64,000 bases of DNA from Gordonia paraffinivorans NBRC 108238 (GCF_000344155.1 NZ_BAOQ01000018.1:48003-112002), one strand, 5' to 3'; shown: positions 41,624-50,224, numbered from the stretch's first letter. The notes: generated by a model from the letters alone, not told the origin. Translations and numbers: made by a program.

Positions 41624-42625
41624 ATGAGCACCCGACGCCCGGTCCTCGCGCTCCTCGGTGCACCTGGTGTGCCGGGACCTCCCAATCTCGGGCAGATCGC
41701 CGAGCTGGCCGACGTGAGGCATTGCGTCGCAGACGATCTCGACCGTGCGCTACCCGGCGCCGACATTCTGGTGCTGTGGGACTTCTTCTCCCGGGCGCTC
41801 GCCGACAACTGGGGTGAGGCGACCGCGTCGCTGCGGTGGGTGCATGTGTGCGCCGCCGGCGTCGACTCGCTGCTCTTCGACGAGCTGAAGGCGTCGGATG
41901 TCGTGGTGACCAATGCGCACGGGGTCTTCGACCGGCCCATCGCCGAGTTCGTCCTCGCATCGATCCTCGCTCGCGACAAGCGATTACACGAGTCGATGGC
42001 GTTGCAGCGCGACCACCTCTGGAAGCACCGCGAAACCGTCGGCACGTCACGGACCTCGGCGCTGGTCATCGGGACGGGCGGCATCGGGCGGGCCACCGCG
42101 CGGCTGCTGCGCGCCGTGGGGATGGAGGTCGTCGGAGCGGGCCGCACGGCCCGGGACGCCGATTCCGACTTCGGGCGGGTGATCGCGACCGCCGATCTCG
42201 CCGACCACGTCGGGAGGTTCGACAACGTGGTGGCGATCGCGCCTCTCACCCCGCAGACGCGACGGATGATCGACGCCCGTGTGCTCGCCGCCATGAAGCC
42301 GGGGGCGCACCTGATCAACGTGGGACGAGGAGAGCTCGTCGACGAACGGGCACTCGTCGAGTCCCTGCGGTCGGGGCGCCTGGGCGCGGCCTCCCTCGAC
42401 GTCTTCGAGACCGAACCGCTCCCGGCCGACAGTCCGCTGTGGGATCTGCCCGGCGTGGCGATCTCGGCGCACATGAGCGGGGACGCCGTCGGCTGGCGGG
42501 AGGCGCTCGCCGATCAGGTGCTGGAGAACCTGCGCCGATACGTGGCCGCGGGGCCGGGTGACCTCGCCGAATCGCTGGTGAACGTCATCGACAAGGAACG
42601 CGGATACCGATCCGGAGGCGGATGA
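41624..42625 (+). CDS. D-isomer-specific 2-hydroxyacid dehydrogenase (NAD-dependent)
   Basis: A 333-residue cytosolic dehydrogenase. The NAD-binding Rossmann motif is VIGTGGIGRATARLL. The catalytic Arg is in INVGRGELVDE and the Glu in DVFETEPLP, while the usual catalytic His is seen as SAHMSGD. N-terminal residues (VHVCAAGVDSLLF, VTNAHGVF) fit the glyoxylate/hydroxypyruvate-reductase-like group. It is divergent from the aminotransferase operon across site C. It may interconvert the keto acid and D-hydroxyacid also used by the FAD/Fe-S enzyme. Confidence 0.9.
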   Translation: MSTRRPVLALLGAPGVPGPPNLGQIAELADVRHCVADDLDRALPGADILVLWDFFSRALADNWGEATASLRWVHVCAAGVDSLLFDELKASDVVVTNAHGVFDRPIAEFVLASILARDKRLHESMALQRDHLWKHRETVGTSRTSALVIGTGGIGRATARLLRAVGMEVVGAGRTARDADSDFGRVIATADLADHVGRFDNVVAIAPLTPQTRRMIDARVLAAMKPGAHLINVGRGELVDERALVESLRSGRLGAASLDVFETEPLPADSPLWDLPGVAISAHMSGDAVGWREALADQVLENLRRYVAAGPGDLAESLVNVIDKERGYRSGGG

Positions 42626-42662
42626 CTCCCTCGCGAGCCTGCCGATAGTAGGCTGTAGCGCG

Positions 42663-43628
42663 ATGACCACCGTCTATTTCCTCATCGCCGCCTTGGCTCT
42701 CGCCGGTGCGGGCCTGCTTCTGTGGCTCGACCGGAGACGCTCCAGTGTTGCGCGGCACCAGCGTGCGATCTGGGGGGATGAGCACGAGTTCAAGTTCCGC
42801 GAGACGGACACCAAGCTGCGCAAGGTGTTTCGCCGGGCGACGATGAACGTCCCCGACCACGTCGAGGTCCGCGACGTCGCCTACGGGCGCTACGCGGGCG
42901 CCGAGGCCGTGGTCTTCGACCTCGCCGAGACCGCGACCGTCATCGCGGTCCGGCGCTCGACGCCGTCGCCGGTCGTCGTCGACCTCCGCCACGAGGACGT
43001 CCTGGCGCCCGCCGAGGAGGACGTCGAACTGCTCGGCGCGATGGGTCCGCGCGTCATGTTCTCCAACAACCTCGACGTAGCGCGCCGGGTCTGCGACCGC
43101 CGGATGGTCGCGCTCGCGAACAAGGCGCCCGCGTTCGTCGAGGTGCTGTGGAACGAGGGCAACTGGGCACTCGGCTCGATGCCGCTCACCAACGATCCGG
43201 CCCGGCTCAACACCGGCCTGGAGGTGGTGCGCCGGTTCGCCGACCTGCTGCGCGTGCTGCCGCCGGTTCGCGACCCCGAGGACACACCCGATCCCCGCGA
43301 CCCGCACGGCCCGACCAGCGCCGAGCTCGCCGACGAGAAGACCGAGTCGATGCGCGACAAGGAGCGGCGTCGCCGACAGGCCGCGGCGGCATCGGCGGGC
43401 GAGCCCGCACCCGCCGCACGGTCCGCGGTGCCCCCGACCTCGGTGCGCAAGCCCCCGCCGGCCCCGGGTAGGCCCGCCGAGTCGAACCCGGGTTCGTCGA
43501 CCGCCGGACGCGGCATGACGCCGATGCCGGTTCGGGGATCGGCGTCGCGCAAGCCCGTCGACCCCGACGAGGTCGCGCCGCGTCGCGCACCCGAGGGCGG
43601 CGAGCGTCCCGACCGCCCCCGCGGCTGA
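42663..43628 (+). CDS. Membrane-anchored conserved protein, Rv0383c-like
   Basis: A 321-residue protein with one N-terminal TM helix (VYFLIAALALAGAGLLLWLD), then a soluble domain (about 25-205) and a Pro/Ala/Arg-rich disordered C-terminus from about residue 215. The soluble domain has no named family that I recognise. Position just before pyrE and the TrmH gene, in the clpB-purA order, identifies it as the homologue of M. tuberculosis Rv0383c, also of unknown function. In M. tuberculosis the gene abuts clpB. No catalytic motif is visible. Confidence 0.78.
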   Translation: MTTVYFLIAALALAGAGLLLWLDRRRSSVARHQRAIWGDEHEFKFRETDTKLRKVFRRATMNVPDHVEVRDVAYGRYAGAEAVVFDLAETATVIAVRRSTPSPVVVDLRHEDVLAPAEEDVELLGAMGPRVMFSNNLDVARRVCDRRMVALANKAPAFVEVLWNEGNWALGSMPLTNDPARLNTGLEVVRRFADLLRVLPPVRDPEDTPDPRDPHGPTSAELADEKTESMRDKERRRRQAAAASAGEPAPAARSAVPPTSVRKPPPAPGRPAESNPGSSTAGRGMTPMPVRGSASRKPVDPDEVAPRRAPEGGERPDRPRG

Positions 43629-43701
43629 CCGACGGCCGTCGTAGGGTGTTGAGTCGTCCACAACCGCAGGCCGTGAGCCGCAGAGTCCGAGAGTGAGTCC
43701 C

Positions 43702-44283
43702 ATGTCCTCGTCATCCCCGGTTTCCGACGCCACGCCGCCCGAGGTCGACGCAGACGCCCGGGCCCGGCTCGCCGAGCTCGTCCGCGAACTGGCCGTGGTG
43801 CACGGTCGGGTGACGCTGTCGTCGGGCAAGGAGGCGGACTACTACGTCGACCTGCGCCGGGCGACCCTGCATCACGAGGCCTCCCCGCTGATCGGGCGCC
43901 TGATGCGCGAGCTGACCGCGGACTGGGAGTACGACGCGGTGGGCGGCCTGACCCTCGGCGCCGACCCGGTCGCGACGTCGATCATGCACGCCGACGGCCG
44001 CGCCATCGACGCGTTCGTGGTGCGCAAGGCGGCCAAGACCCACGGCATGCAGCGCCGGATCGAGGGCCCCGACATCGCCGGCCGCAATGTGCTCGTCGTC
44101 GAGGACACCAGCACCACCGGCGCCTCGCCGTCGACCGCGGTGGAGGCGGCGCGCGAGGCCGGCGCCAACGTCATCGGCGTCGCCACCGTGGTCGACCGGG
44201 CGACCGGTGCCGACGCGGTGATCACCGGGCTCGGCGTGCCCTATCGACACCTTCTCGGGCTCTCCGACCTCGGCCTTGCCTGA
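43702..44283 (+). CDS. pyrE: Orotate phosphoribosyltransferase
   Basis: Makes orotidine 5'-phosphate from orotate and PRPP in de novo pyrimidine synthesis. The 193-residue protein has the PRPP-binding motif NVLVVEDTSTTGASPSTAVEA and the OPRT substrate segments SSGKEADYYVDLRRA, VGGLTLGADP and VVRKAAKTHGMQRRIEGP. ATG 43702 is used; a GTG three codons upstream (43693) is an equal alternative. It overlaps the downstream TrmH-like gene. Gene order matches the mycobacterial pyrE region. Confidence 0.96.
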   Translation: MSSSSPVSDATPPEVDADARARLAELVRELAVVHGRVTLSSGKEADYYVDLRRATLHHEASPLIGRLMRELTADWEYDAVGGLTLGADPVATSIMHADGRAIDAFVVRKAAKTHGMQRRIEGPDIAGRNVLVVEDTSTTGASPSTAVEAAREAGANVIGVATVVDRATGADAVITGLGVPYRHLLGLSDLGLA

Positions 44284-44983
44284 TCCGGCAGACGCTCCCG
44301 ACTCGCCCGACACCGCCGAGGCGAATGTTCCCGGCCCCACCGAATGGGTGATCGGACCGCCCGTGGGCGTCGGACCGTGGATCGTCGAGCACCCCGGTGA
44401 ACCGGTCCCGGACGACGACCGGTTGGACCCGGAGCTCCTCGCCGAGGGCGACACCCGCAACGTCGTCGACGCCTACCGCTACTGGAAGCGGGAGGCCATC
44501 GTCGCCGACATCGACGCGCGGCGGCATCCGCTGCACGTCGCCATCGAGAACTTCGCCCACGACGCCAACATCGGGACCGTCGTGCGCACCGCCAACGCGT
44601 TCGCGGTCGCGGCCGTCCACATCGTCGGCCGCCGCCGCTGGAACCGGCGCGGGGCGATGGTCACCGACCGCTACCAGCACCTCATGCACCACGGCACGGT
44701 CGCCGAGCTGTTCGACTGGGCGCGCGAGCGGGGACTGGCGGTCGTGGCGGTCGACAACACGCCGGGATCGGTTCCGCTCGAGACCGTCGAGCTCCCGCGC
44801 GAGTGCGTCCTCCTGTTCGGACAGGAGGGGCCGGGGGTGAGCGATGACGCGCAGCGGCGGGCGGACCTGACGGTCTCCATCGCGCAGTTCGGGTCGACCC
44901 GCAGCATCAACGCCGGGGTCGCCGCCGGCATCGCCATGCACACGTGGATACGGCAGCACGCCGACCTCGACCGGGCCTGGTGA
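44276..44983 (+). CDS. SpoU/TrmH-family RNA 2'-O-methyltransferase (Rv0380c-like)
   Basis: A 235-residue SPOUT methyltransferase that moves a methyl group from SAM to a ribose 2'-OH of tRNA or rRNA. The knot motifs are NFAHDANIGTVVRTANAFAV (motif 1), LLFGQEGPGVSDDA (motif 2) and IAQFGSTRSINAGVAAGIAMH (motif 3). The target RNA is not known. The frame runs from a TTG at 44276 that overlaps the pyrE stop, suggesting coupled translation. A GTG at 44348 would remove a poorly conserved leader and is possible. Confidence 0.9.
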   Translation: MPDPADAPDSPDTAEANVPGPTEWVIGPPVGVGPWIVEHPGEPVPDDDRLDPELLAEGDTRNVVDAYRYWKREAIVADIDARRHPLHVAIENFAHDANIGTVVRTANAFAVAAVHIVGRRRWNRRGAMVTDRYQHLMHHGTVAELFDWARERGLAVVAVDNTPGSVPLETVELPRECVLLFGQEGPGVSDDAQRRADLTVSIAQFGSTRSINAGVAAGIAMHTWIRQHADLDRAW

Positions 44984-44998
44984 CCGCTGCCGGAACGA

Positions 44999-45021
44999 CT
45001 CCGGACCGGTCCGGTCCGGAG
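44999..45021 (+). terminator. TCCGG-rich hairpin after the TrmH gene
   Basis: CTCCGGACC and GGTCCGGAG form a 9-bp stem with a 5-nt loop, 15 bp after the stop. Further TCCGG/CCGGA copies follow to about 45041 and could form alternative hairpins. No T-tract is present. Confidence 0.5.
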
Positions 45022-45193
45022 TGATCCGGGTCCGGACCGGAGACTGCGATCAGCGTCGTGAACTGGCGGTTCGGGCTCGTGAACCCGGGGAGCGTTGTAC
45101 TCGGCGGCACCGGGTGGTCAGGTGATCGGGCGATGTCGGTGGCCCTCCGGTCCCGGCACGCCATCGCCACGTTCTCCGGGGGAAGGAACCTCT

Positions 45194-45916
45194 GTGCTCG
45201 CGAATCGAACCGACCGCCGACCGACCGCCGATACGAATCGGCTCGTGTGGTCGGCCACTCTGCTCGCCGCTGTGATCGTCGCCCTCGTGGTGGTGATCGC
45301 CGGTGCGGGACCAGCGGCTTCGGCCACCCACTCCACCCGTGACGGTCACACGATCGTGCTGAACGCCGCCGGCCACCGGGTTCGCTCGGTCGCGCCGCTC
45401 GACGGCTCGCCGCTGTCCCGGGAGGCCTTCGTGTCCTCGGACGTCCACGCAGCGGTGCTCGGCATCGAGAAGGGCGAGTCGGTGCGCGCCACGCTCGAGG
45501 TCGGGTATCAGATCGGCTACCCGGTCTCCATCGCACCCGACGGGGTCACGGTCACCGCGCACACGCCGCAGCTGAAGCTGACCAGCGGGGTGAATGCGAA
45601 GCTCGCCCCGAACGTCACGATCTCCGGAACCGGCGGCGGCTCGATCGGCGAGGTCGGCGGCAAACTCGAGGCCGAGGCCACGATCATCCCGTCCGCCGAC
45701 GTCGAGTTCAAGGTCGGTGCGGGCAAGATCGCCGGCGTGAAGCTCGCCGAGATCGCACTGACCCGTCCCACCGCCGACATCGTCCTCTCGGGCATCGAGC
45801 TCTCGGTCTCAAACGCGCTCGGCGCGGTCAACGTGCGCCCGTACGCCAAGATCTCGGTCACCACCGACACCGGCGTGTACGTCTACTCCACGTACGGCAC
45901 CATCAAGAAGCTGTGA
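45194..45916 (+). CDS. MspA-family outer-membrane porin
   Basis: A 240-residue exported protein forming channels in the mycolic-acid outer membrane. After a basic leader and hydrophobic signal (LVWSATLLAAVIVALVVVIA, likely cleaved after ASA) come MspA-family blocks: PLDGSPLSREAFVSSDVHA, LEVGYQIGYPVSI, LKLTSGVNAKLAPNVTISG and ALGAVNVRPYAKISVTTDT. The GTG at 45194 has GGAAGGAA upstream. The central beta-rich part has several Lys residues where MspA has Asp, so the charge of the constriction may differ. It is a single gene. Confidence 0.88.
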   Translation: MLANRTDRRPTADTNRLVWSATLLAAVIVALVVVIAGAGPAASATHSTRDGHTIVLNAAGHRVRSVAPLDGSPLSREAFVSSDVHAAVLGIEKGESVRATLEVGYQIGYPVSIAPDGVTVTAHTPQLKLTSGVNAKLAPNVTISGTGGGSIGEVGGKLEAEATIIPSADVEFKVGAGKIAGVKLAEIALTRPTADIVLSGIELSVSNALGAVNVRPYAKISVTTDTGVYVYSTYGTIKKL

Positions 45917-46004
45917 CCGAGGATCTTCGCGGCGACGGGCTTCGGTGATGAATCGGGATCGATCTCGATCGAGTGCGTAGATCTGGGTCCGGCTCGAGGA
46001 CGGT

Positions 46005-46712
46005 TCAGAGTGTGTCGGTGGCCTCGGCGGCAGCGGCGGCCTCGGCCTTCGCGTTGCGACGACGGCGGTACCACTCGAGGAACATCGGCAGCACCGAGAC
46101 CAGGACGATCGCGATGAAGATCGGCTCGATGAGCTTCTGGACGAACTCGAATCGTCCCAGCCAGTAACCCAGCAGCGTGATGCCGGCGCCCCAGACGACG
46201 GCGCCGATGACGTTGTAGAGGACGAAGATCGGGTACTTCATCCGCGCCGCGCCCGCCACGATCGGGGCGAGGGTGCGGACGATCGGCACGAAGCGGGCGA
46301 GCAGGATCGTGATCGGACCGCGCTGCTCGAAGAACTCATGCGCCTCGAGGAGGTATCGCTCCTTGAGGAACCGCGCGTCGGGCTTGAACATGCTGGTCCC
46401 GATGTAGCGGCCGATCCAGTAGCCGATCTGGCCGCCGATGATCGCCGCGATCGGGATGAAGATCACCAACTGCCACAGGGAGGCGAACTTCTCGATGCCG
46501 TCCTTGCCGCCGGCGGCGACGACCATGCCGGCGACGAACAGCAGGGAGTCACCCGGCAGGACGGGGAACAGGACTCCGGACTCGATGAGGATCACCAGGA
46601 GCAGCCCCCAGAAAGCCCAGGCACCGAAGTAGCCGAGGAGTGTCACCGGGTCGAGGAAACCCGGCATGAGGGCGACGTTCGTCGTGGTCTGGGCGAGCGC
46701 GGAGTCGATCAC
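46005..46712 (-). CDS. DedA/SNARE-associated family membrane protein
   Basis: A 235-residue multi-pass inner-membrane protein of the DedA family, thought to move lipids such as undecaprenyl phosphate or phosphatidylethanolamine. The family core is ESGVLFPVLPGDSLLFVAGM, then GYWIGRYIG, the amphipathic re-entrant segment and LLARFVPIVRTLAPIVAGAARM with the essential Arg and Gly. The GTG at 46712 is chosen because upstream in-frame residues look non-coding. It corresponds to M. tuberculosis Rv0364 next to fba. Confidence 0.9.
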   Translation of the reverse strand: MIDSALAQTTTNVALMPGFLDPVTLLGYFGAWAFWGLLLVILIESGVLFPVLPGDSLLFVAGMVVAAGGKDGIEKFASLWQLVIFIPIAAIIGGQIGYWIGRYIGTSMFKPDARFLKERYLLEAHEFFEQRGPITILLARFVPIVRTLAPIVAGAARMKYPIFVLYNVIGAVVWGAGITLLGYWLGRFEFVQKLIEPIFIAIVLVSVLPMFLEWYRRRRNAKAEAAAAAEATDTL

Positions 46713-46921
46713 GGAAATCCAGAGTACCCACGGATGTGACCAGGGCAGAATCTCGCGAACCCGCGTGAACGTCCCCCGTCGCCGGTGGCATCGCGCTCCG
46801 GCAGTGGTGAGCGACCTGTTCGCCGCGACCGGAGTCGCTCCACGCGCCACCGGGAATCCGGCGGATGCGGTGACCGGGATCACCCGCTGCCCGCCACGTG
46901 GCGCCCACCTACACTCCTCCC

Positions 46922-48565
46922 ATGATGTCCGATTCGGCGAACGTCGACCTCCAGAAACCGACCTCCCCGGACGACCGCGACACCGCTGACGTGATCGTCG
47001 TCGGCAGTGGGTTCGGTGGTGCGGTCTCGGCCCTGCGACTGGCCGAGCAGGGTCGGCGCGTCCTGGTCCTCGAACAGGGCCGCCGGCACACGCCCGAGGA
47101 CCTCATGGCCGCCCGTAAGGACCCGCGCAAGTACCTGTGGATGCCGGAGCTGGGGCTGAAGGGCTTCTTCTGGCAGCGGGTGCTGCGGCACGTCGGCATC
47201 ATCGGCGGCGCCGGCGTGGGCGGCGGCAGCATCGTGTGGGCCGGCGTGCTGCTGGAGCCCAAGGACGAGTTCTTCACCGACCCGGCCTGGCCCGAGGTGG
47301 CCGGCGGGTGGCGAGCACAGCTGGCCGAGCACTACCGCACCGCCGCCCGGATGCTCGGGCGCGAGACGACCCGGTTCGTCGGCGAGATGGACCGTCACCT
47401 CCAGGCCACGGCCGAGGCGATGGGCGCGGGGGAGACCTACGGGCCCACCCCCATGGCGATCTGGTTCGGCGAGGAAGGCGTCACCGTGCCCGACCCGTTC
47501 TTCGGCGGCGAGGGCCCGGACCGCACCGGGTGCCGACTCTGCGGCGCGTGCCTCGTCGGCTGTCCCTACGGCAGCAAGAACACCCTGGACCTGAATTACC
47601 TCTGGCTGGCCGAGCGTCGAGGAGCACGGATCGTCCCGGACACCCGGGTCGAGATCGTGGCGGCGGTGCCCGGCGGATACGAGGTCCGGACCGCCGACGG
47701 CCAGATCCTGCGTGCGGCCGAGGTGGTGCTGGCAGCGGGAGTGCTCGGGACGGTCGAGCTCCTCTTCCGATCCCGTGAGCAGGGCCTGCTGCCGAACGTC
47801 TCGCCGATGCTGGGTCACCAGGTGCGCACCAACTCCGAGGCCATCACCGCGGTCCTCGCCGACGACCCGGACGCCGACCTCACCCGTGGACCGACCATCT
47901 CCAGCGAGTTCTATCCGGATGAGGCCACGCACGTCACCCAGAACCGCTACGTCGGCGGGTGGCACATGCGGCTGCAGCTCGGCCCGCTGGTCGACGGCGA
48001 CGACCCCGCCCGGCGGCGGCGCGCGGCGCTGGCGGAGCTGGGGCGCCACCCGCTCCGACAGCTCCGGCTGATGACCGCGCGCAACTTCGTCGAACGGCTG
48101 AGCGCGTTCACGGTGATGCAGAACGTGGAGAACGAGATCCGCCTGGTGATGGACCGATCCCCGGTCAGGCCGTGGCGCCGGGTCCTGCGGTCCCGCACCG
48201 GTGAGGGAGTGCCCGCCGCGCCGAGCTACCTGCCGCAGGCCAACGAGGTGGCCCGGAGGTTCGCGGATTCGGTCGGCGGCCGGCCACTCAACCTGCTGCT
48301 GGAGAGCGTGGGCGGCAAGTCCATCACCGCCCACGTCCTCGGCGGCGCCGCGATGGGTGCCGACGCCTCCGACGGTGTGATCGACACCGATCATCAGGTG
48401 TTCGGCCATCCCGGCCTGTACGTGGTGGACGGGTCGGCGATCCCGGCGAACGTGGGCGTCAACCCCAGCCTGACGATCACGGCCATGGCCGAGCGGTTCG
48501 CCGCCCGCTACCGTGCCCGCCGGGCCGCGCAGCCCGACCAGACCTCGACGATCGGGGCATCGTGA
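46922..48565 (+). CDS. GMC-family FAD oxidoreductase, cholesterol-oxidase-like
   Basis: A 547-residue flavoenzyme. The N-terminal FAD-binding motif is VIVVGSGFGGAVSALRLAEQG (residues about 24-44). A Cys-rich loop CRLCGACLVGCPYGSKNTLD and the C-terminal GMC block HVLGGAAMGADASDGVID ... VVDGSAIPANVGVNPSLTITAMAER follow. It resembles the ChoD-type group, many of which lack proven sterol activity; the substrate is likely an alcohol or sterol. No signal peptide. It overlaps the next small gene (GTGA). Confidence 0.87.
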   Translation: MMSDSANVDLQKPTSPDDRDTADVIVVGSGFGGAVSALRLAEQGRRVLVLEQGRRHTPEDLMAARKDPRKYLWMPELGLKGFFWQRVLRHVGIIGGAGVGGGSIVWAGVLLEPKDEFFTDPAWPEVAGGWRAQLAEHYRTAARMLGRETTRFVGEMDRHLQATAEAMGAGETYGPTPMAIWFGEEGVTVPDPFFGGEGPDRTGCRLCGACLVGCPYGSKNTLDLNYLWLAERRGARIVPDTRVEIVAAVPGGYEVRTADGQILRAAEVVLAAGVLGTVELLFRSREQGLLPNVSPMLGHQVRTNSEAITAVLADDPDADLTRGPTISSEFYPDEATHVTQNRYVGGWHMRLQLGPLVDGDDPARRRRAALAELGRHPLRQLRLMTARNFVERLSAFTVMQNVENEIRLVMDRSPVRPWRRVLRSRTGEGVPAAPSYLPQANEVARRFADSVGGRPLNLLLESVGGKSITAHVLGGAAMGADASDGVIDTDHQVFGHPGLYVVDGSAIPANVGVNPSLTITAMAERFAARYRARRAAQPDQTSTIGAS

Positions 48566-49014
48566 CCACTGAACTTCCGACGTCCCTGGCACGTCTGCGC
48601 ACCCTGTTCTCCGAGGCGACGCCCCCGACCGCACCGCCCGTCGCGGGCGACTACCTCATCACCTTCGTCGGCCCGGCCCCGCTGCGGGTGGTGGCGCCGC
48701 GCGCGATCGCCGTCGGCGGTATGCGGCGCTGGCGCGGGAAGCGATTCGACGGCGCCGGCAGTGCGGTCAACCTGGTCGACGACGCCGACGGCAGTCGTCG
48801 CGAGATCATTCCCATGCGGGTGACGGTGGAGCCCTCGTGGCGCGACGGCCGGCCGGCCCTCGTGTGCTCGTACGGGCCGGACGGGCCGGTGCCCTGGCGG
48901 TGGGTACGAGACGAGTTCCGTGCGTTGGACGAGAGTCGGCTGATCGGCCTGACCTTCGTCGGCGGCCGGTGGTCCGCCCCGCTGGCCGCGCCGTTGCTGC
49001 TGACCCGCGCCTGA
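48562..49014 (+). CDS. Conserved hypothetical protein coupled to the GMC oxidoreductase
   Basis: A 150-residue soluble protein that I do not recognise. It is beta-rich with several Trp and Arg (VGGMRRWRGKRFDG, VPWRWVRDEFRALDE) and has no catalytic motif. The GTG start overlaps the stop of the GMC gene, so it is probably co-translated and may be an accessory factor of that enzyme. No signal peptide or membrane segment is seen. Confidence 0.7.
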   Translation: MTTELPTSLARLRTLFSEATPPTAPPVAGDYLITFVGPAPLRVVAPRAIAVGGMRRWRGKRFDGAGSAVNLVDDADGSRREIIPMRVTVEPSWRDGRPALVCSYGPDGPVPWRWVRDEFRALDESRLIGLTFVGGRWSAPLAAPLLLTRA

Positions 49015-49186
49015 GCAGGGGACGCCGCAGGTCCGGGCCCCAATGGCGGGCGCACCGGCCGGTGTGCCACCTGCCATACTGAGGGGAGTCCGGCCGCGGG
49101 AAGTCCGGCTGCTCGCCACTGAACATCACCAGAGGGTGAGCGAACCCGAACACCAGAGCACATCAACACCCTGGAGGATTCGTCGA

Positions 49187-50224
49187 ATGCCCATTGCAAC
49201 CCCGGAGCAGTACGCCGAGATGTTCGACAAGGCGAAGAAGGGTGGTTACGCGTTCCCCGCGATCAACTGCACCTCGTCGTCGACCATCAACGCGGCCATC
49301 AAGGGTTTCGCCGACGCCGGTAGCGACGGCATCATCCAGTTCTCGACCGGCGGCGCCGAGTTCGGCTCCGGCCAGGGTGTCAAGGACATGGTGACCGGTG
49401 CGGTCGCCCTCGCCGAGTTCGCGCACGTCGTCGCCGAGAAGTACGACGTCCTGATCGGCCTGCACACCGACCACTGCCCGAAGGACAAGCTGGACACCTA
49501 CGTCCGCCCGCTGATCGAGATCTCGCAGGCGCGCGTCGACGCGGGCCGCAACCCGCTGTTCCAGTCGCACATGTGGGACGGCAGCGCCGTGCCGATCGAC
49601 GAGAACCTCGAGATCGCCAAGGAGCTCCTGGCCAAGGCCGCCGCCGCGAACATCATCCTGGAGATCGAGATCGGCGTCGTCGGCGGTGAAGAGGACGGCG
49701 TCGAGAACGAGATCAACGAGAAGCTGTTCACCAGCGTCGAGGACTTCGAGAAGACCATCGAGGCCCTGGGTGCCAGCGACTCGGGCAGCCGCTACCTGCT
49801 GGCCGCCACCTTCGGCAACGTCCACGGCGTCTACAAGCCGGGCAACGTCAAGCTGCGTCCGTCCGTGCTGAAGGAGGGCCAGGAGGCCGCCGCCAAGAAG
49901 CTGGGCCTCCCCGAGGGGACCAAGCCGTTCGACTTCGTCTTCCACGGCGGCTCGGGCTCGCTGAAGAGCGAGATCGACGAGGCCCTGAGCTACGGCGTCG
50001 TCAAGATGAACGTCGACACCGACACCCAGTACGCCTACACCCGTCCGGTCGCCGGCCACATGTTCACCAACTACGACGGTGTGCTGAAGGTCGACGGCGA
50101 GGTCGGCAACAAGAAGGTCTACGACCCGCGCAGCTGGACCAAGAAGGCCGAGGCCAGCATGTCCGAGCGCGTCGTCGAGGCGTGCAACGACCTCAAGTCG
50201 GCCGGTAAGTCGCTGAAGGCCTGA
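49187..50224 (+). CDS. fba: Fructose-bisphosphate aldolase, class II
   Basis: Zinc-dependent cleavage of fructose 1,6-bisphosphate in glycolysis and gluconeogenesis. The 345-residue protein has the zinc His in GLHTDHCPKD, FGNVHGVYKPG and DFVFHGGSGS, the catalytic Asp in HTDH and the phosphate-binding NVDTDTQYA. ATG 49187 has GGAGG 10 bases upstream. An intrinsic terminator follows. It matches M. tuberculosis Rv0363c in sequence and position beside the DedA gene. Confidence 0.97.
   Translation: MPIATPEQYAEMFDKAKKGGYAFPAINCTSSSTINAAIKGFADAGSDGIIQFSTGGAEFGSGQGVKDMVTGAVALAEFAHVVAEKYDVLIGLHTDHCPKDKLDTYVRPLIEISQARVDAGRNPLFQSHMWDGSAVPIDENLEIAKELLAKAAAANIILEIEIGVVGGEEDGVENEINEKLFTSVEDFEKTIEALGASDSGSRYLLAATFGNVHGVYKPGNVKLRPSVLKEGQEAAAKKLGLPEGTKPFDFVFHGGSGSLKSEIDEALSYGVVKMNVDTDTQYAYTRPVAGHMFTNYDGVLKVDGEVGNKKVYDPRSWTKKAEASMSERVVEACNDLKSAGKSLKA

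Noticed and set aside
21900..42700. Integrated prophage or integrative element
   Set aside because: No integrase, recombinase, phage structural gene, tRNA target or flanking direct repeat was seen at either edge of the island.
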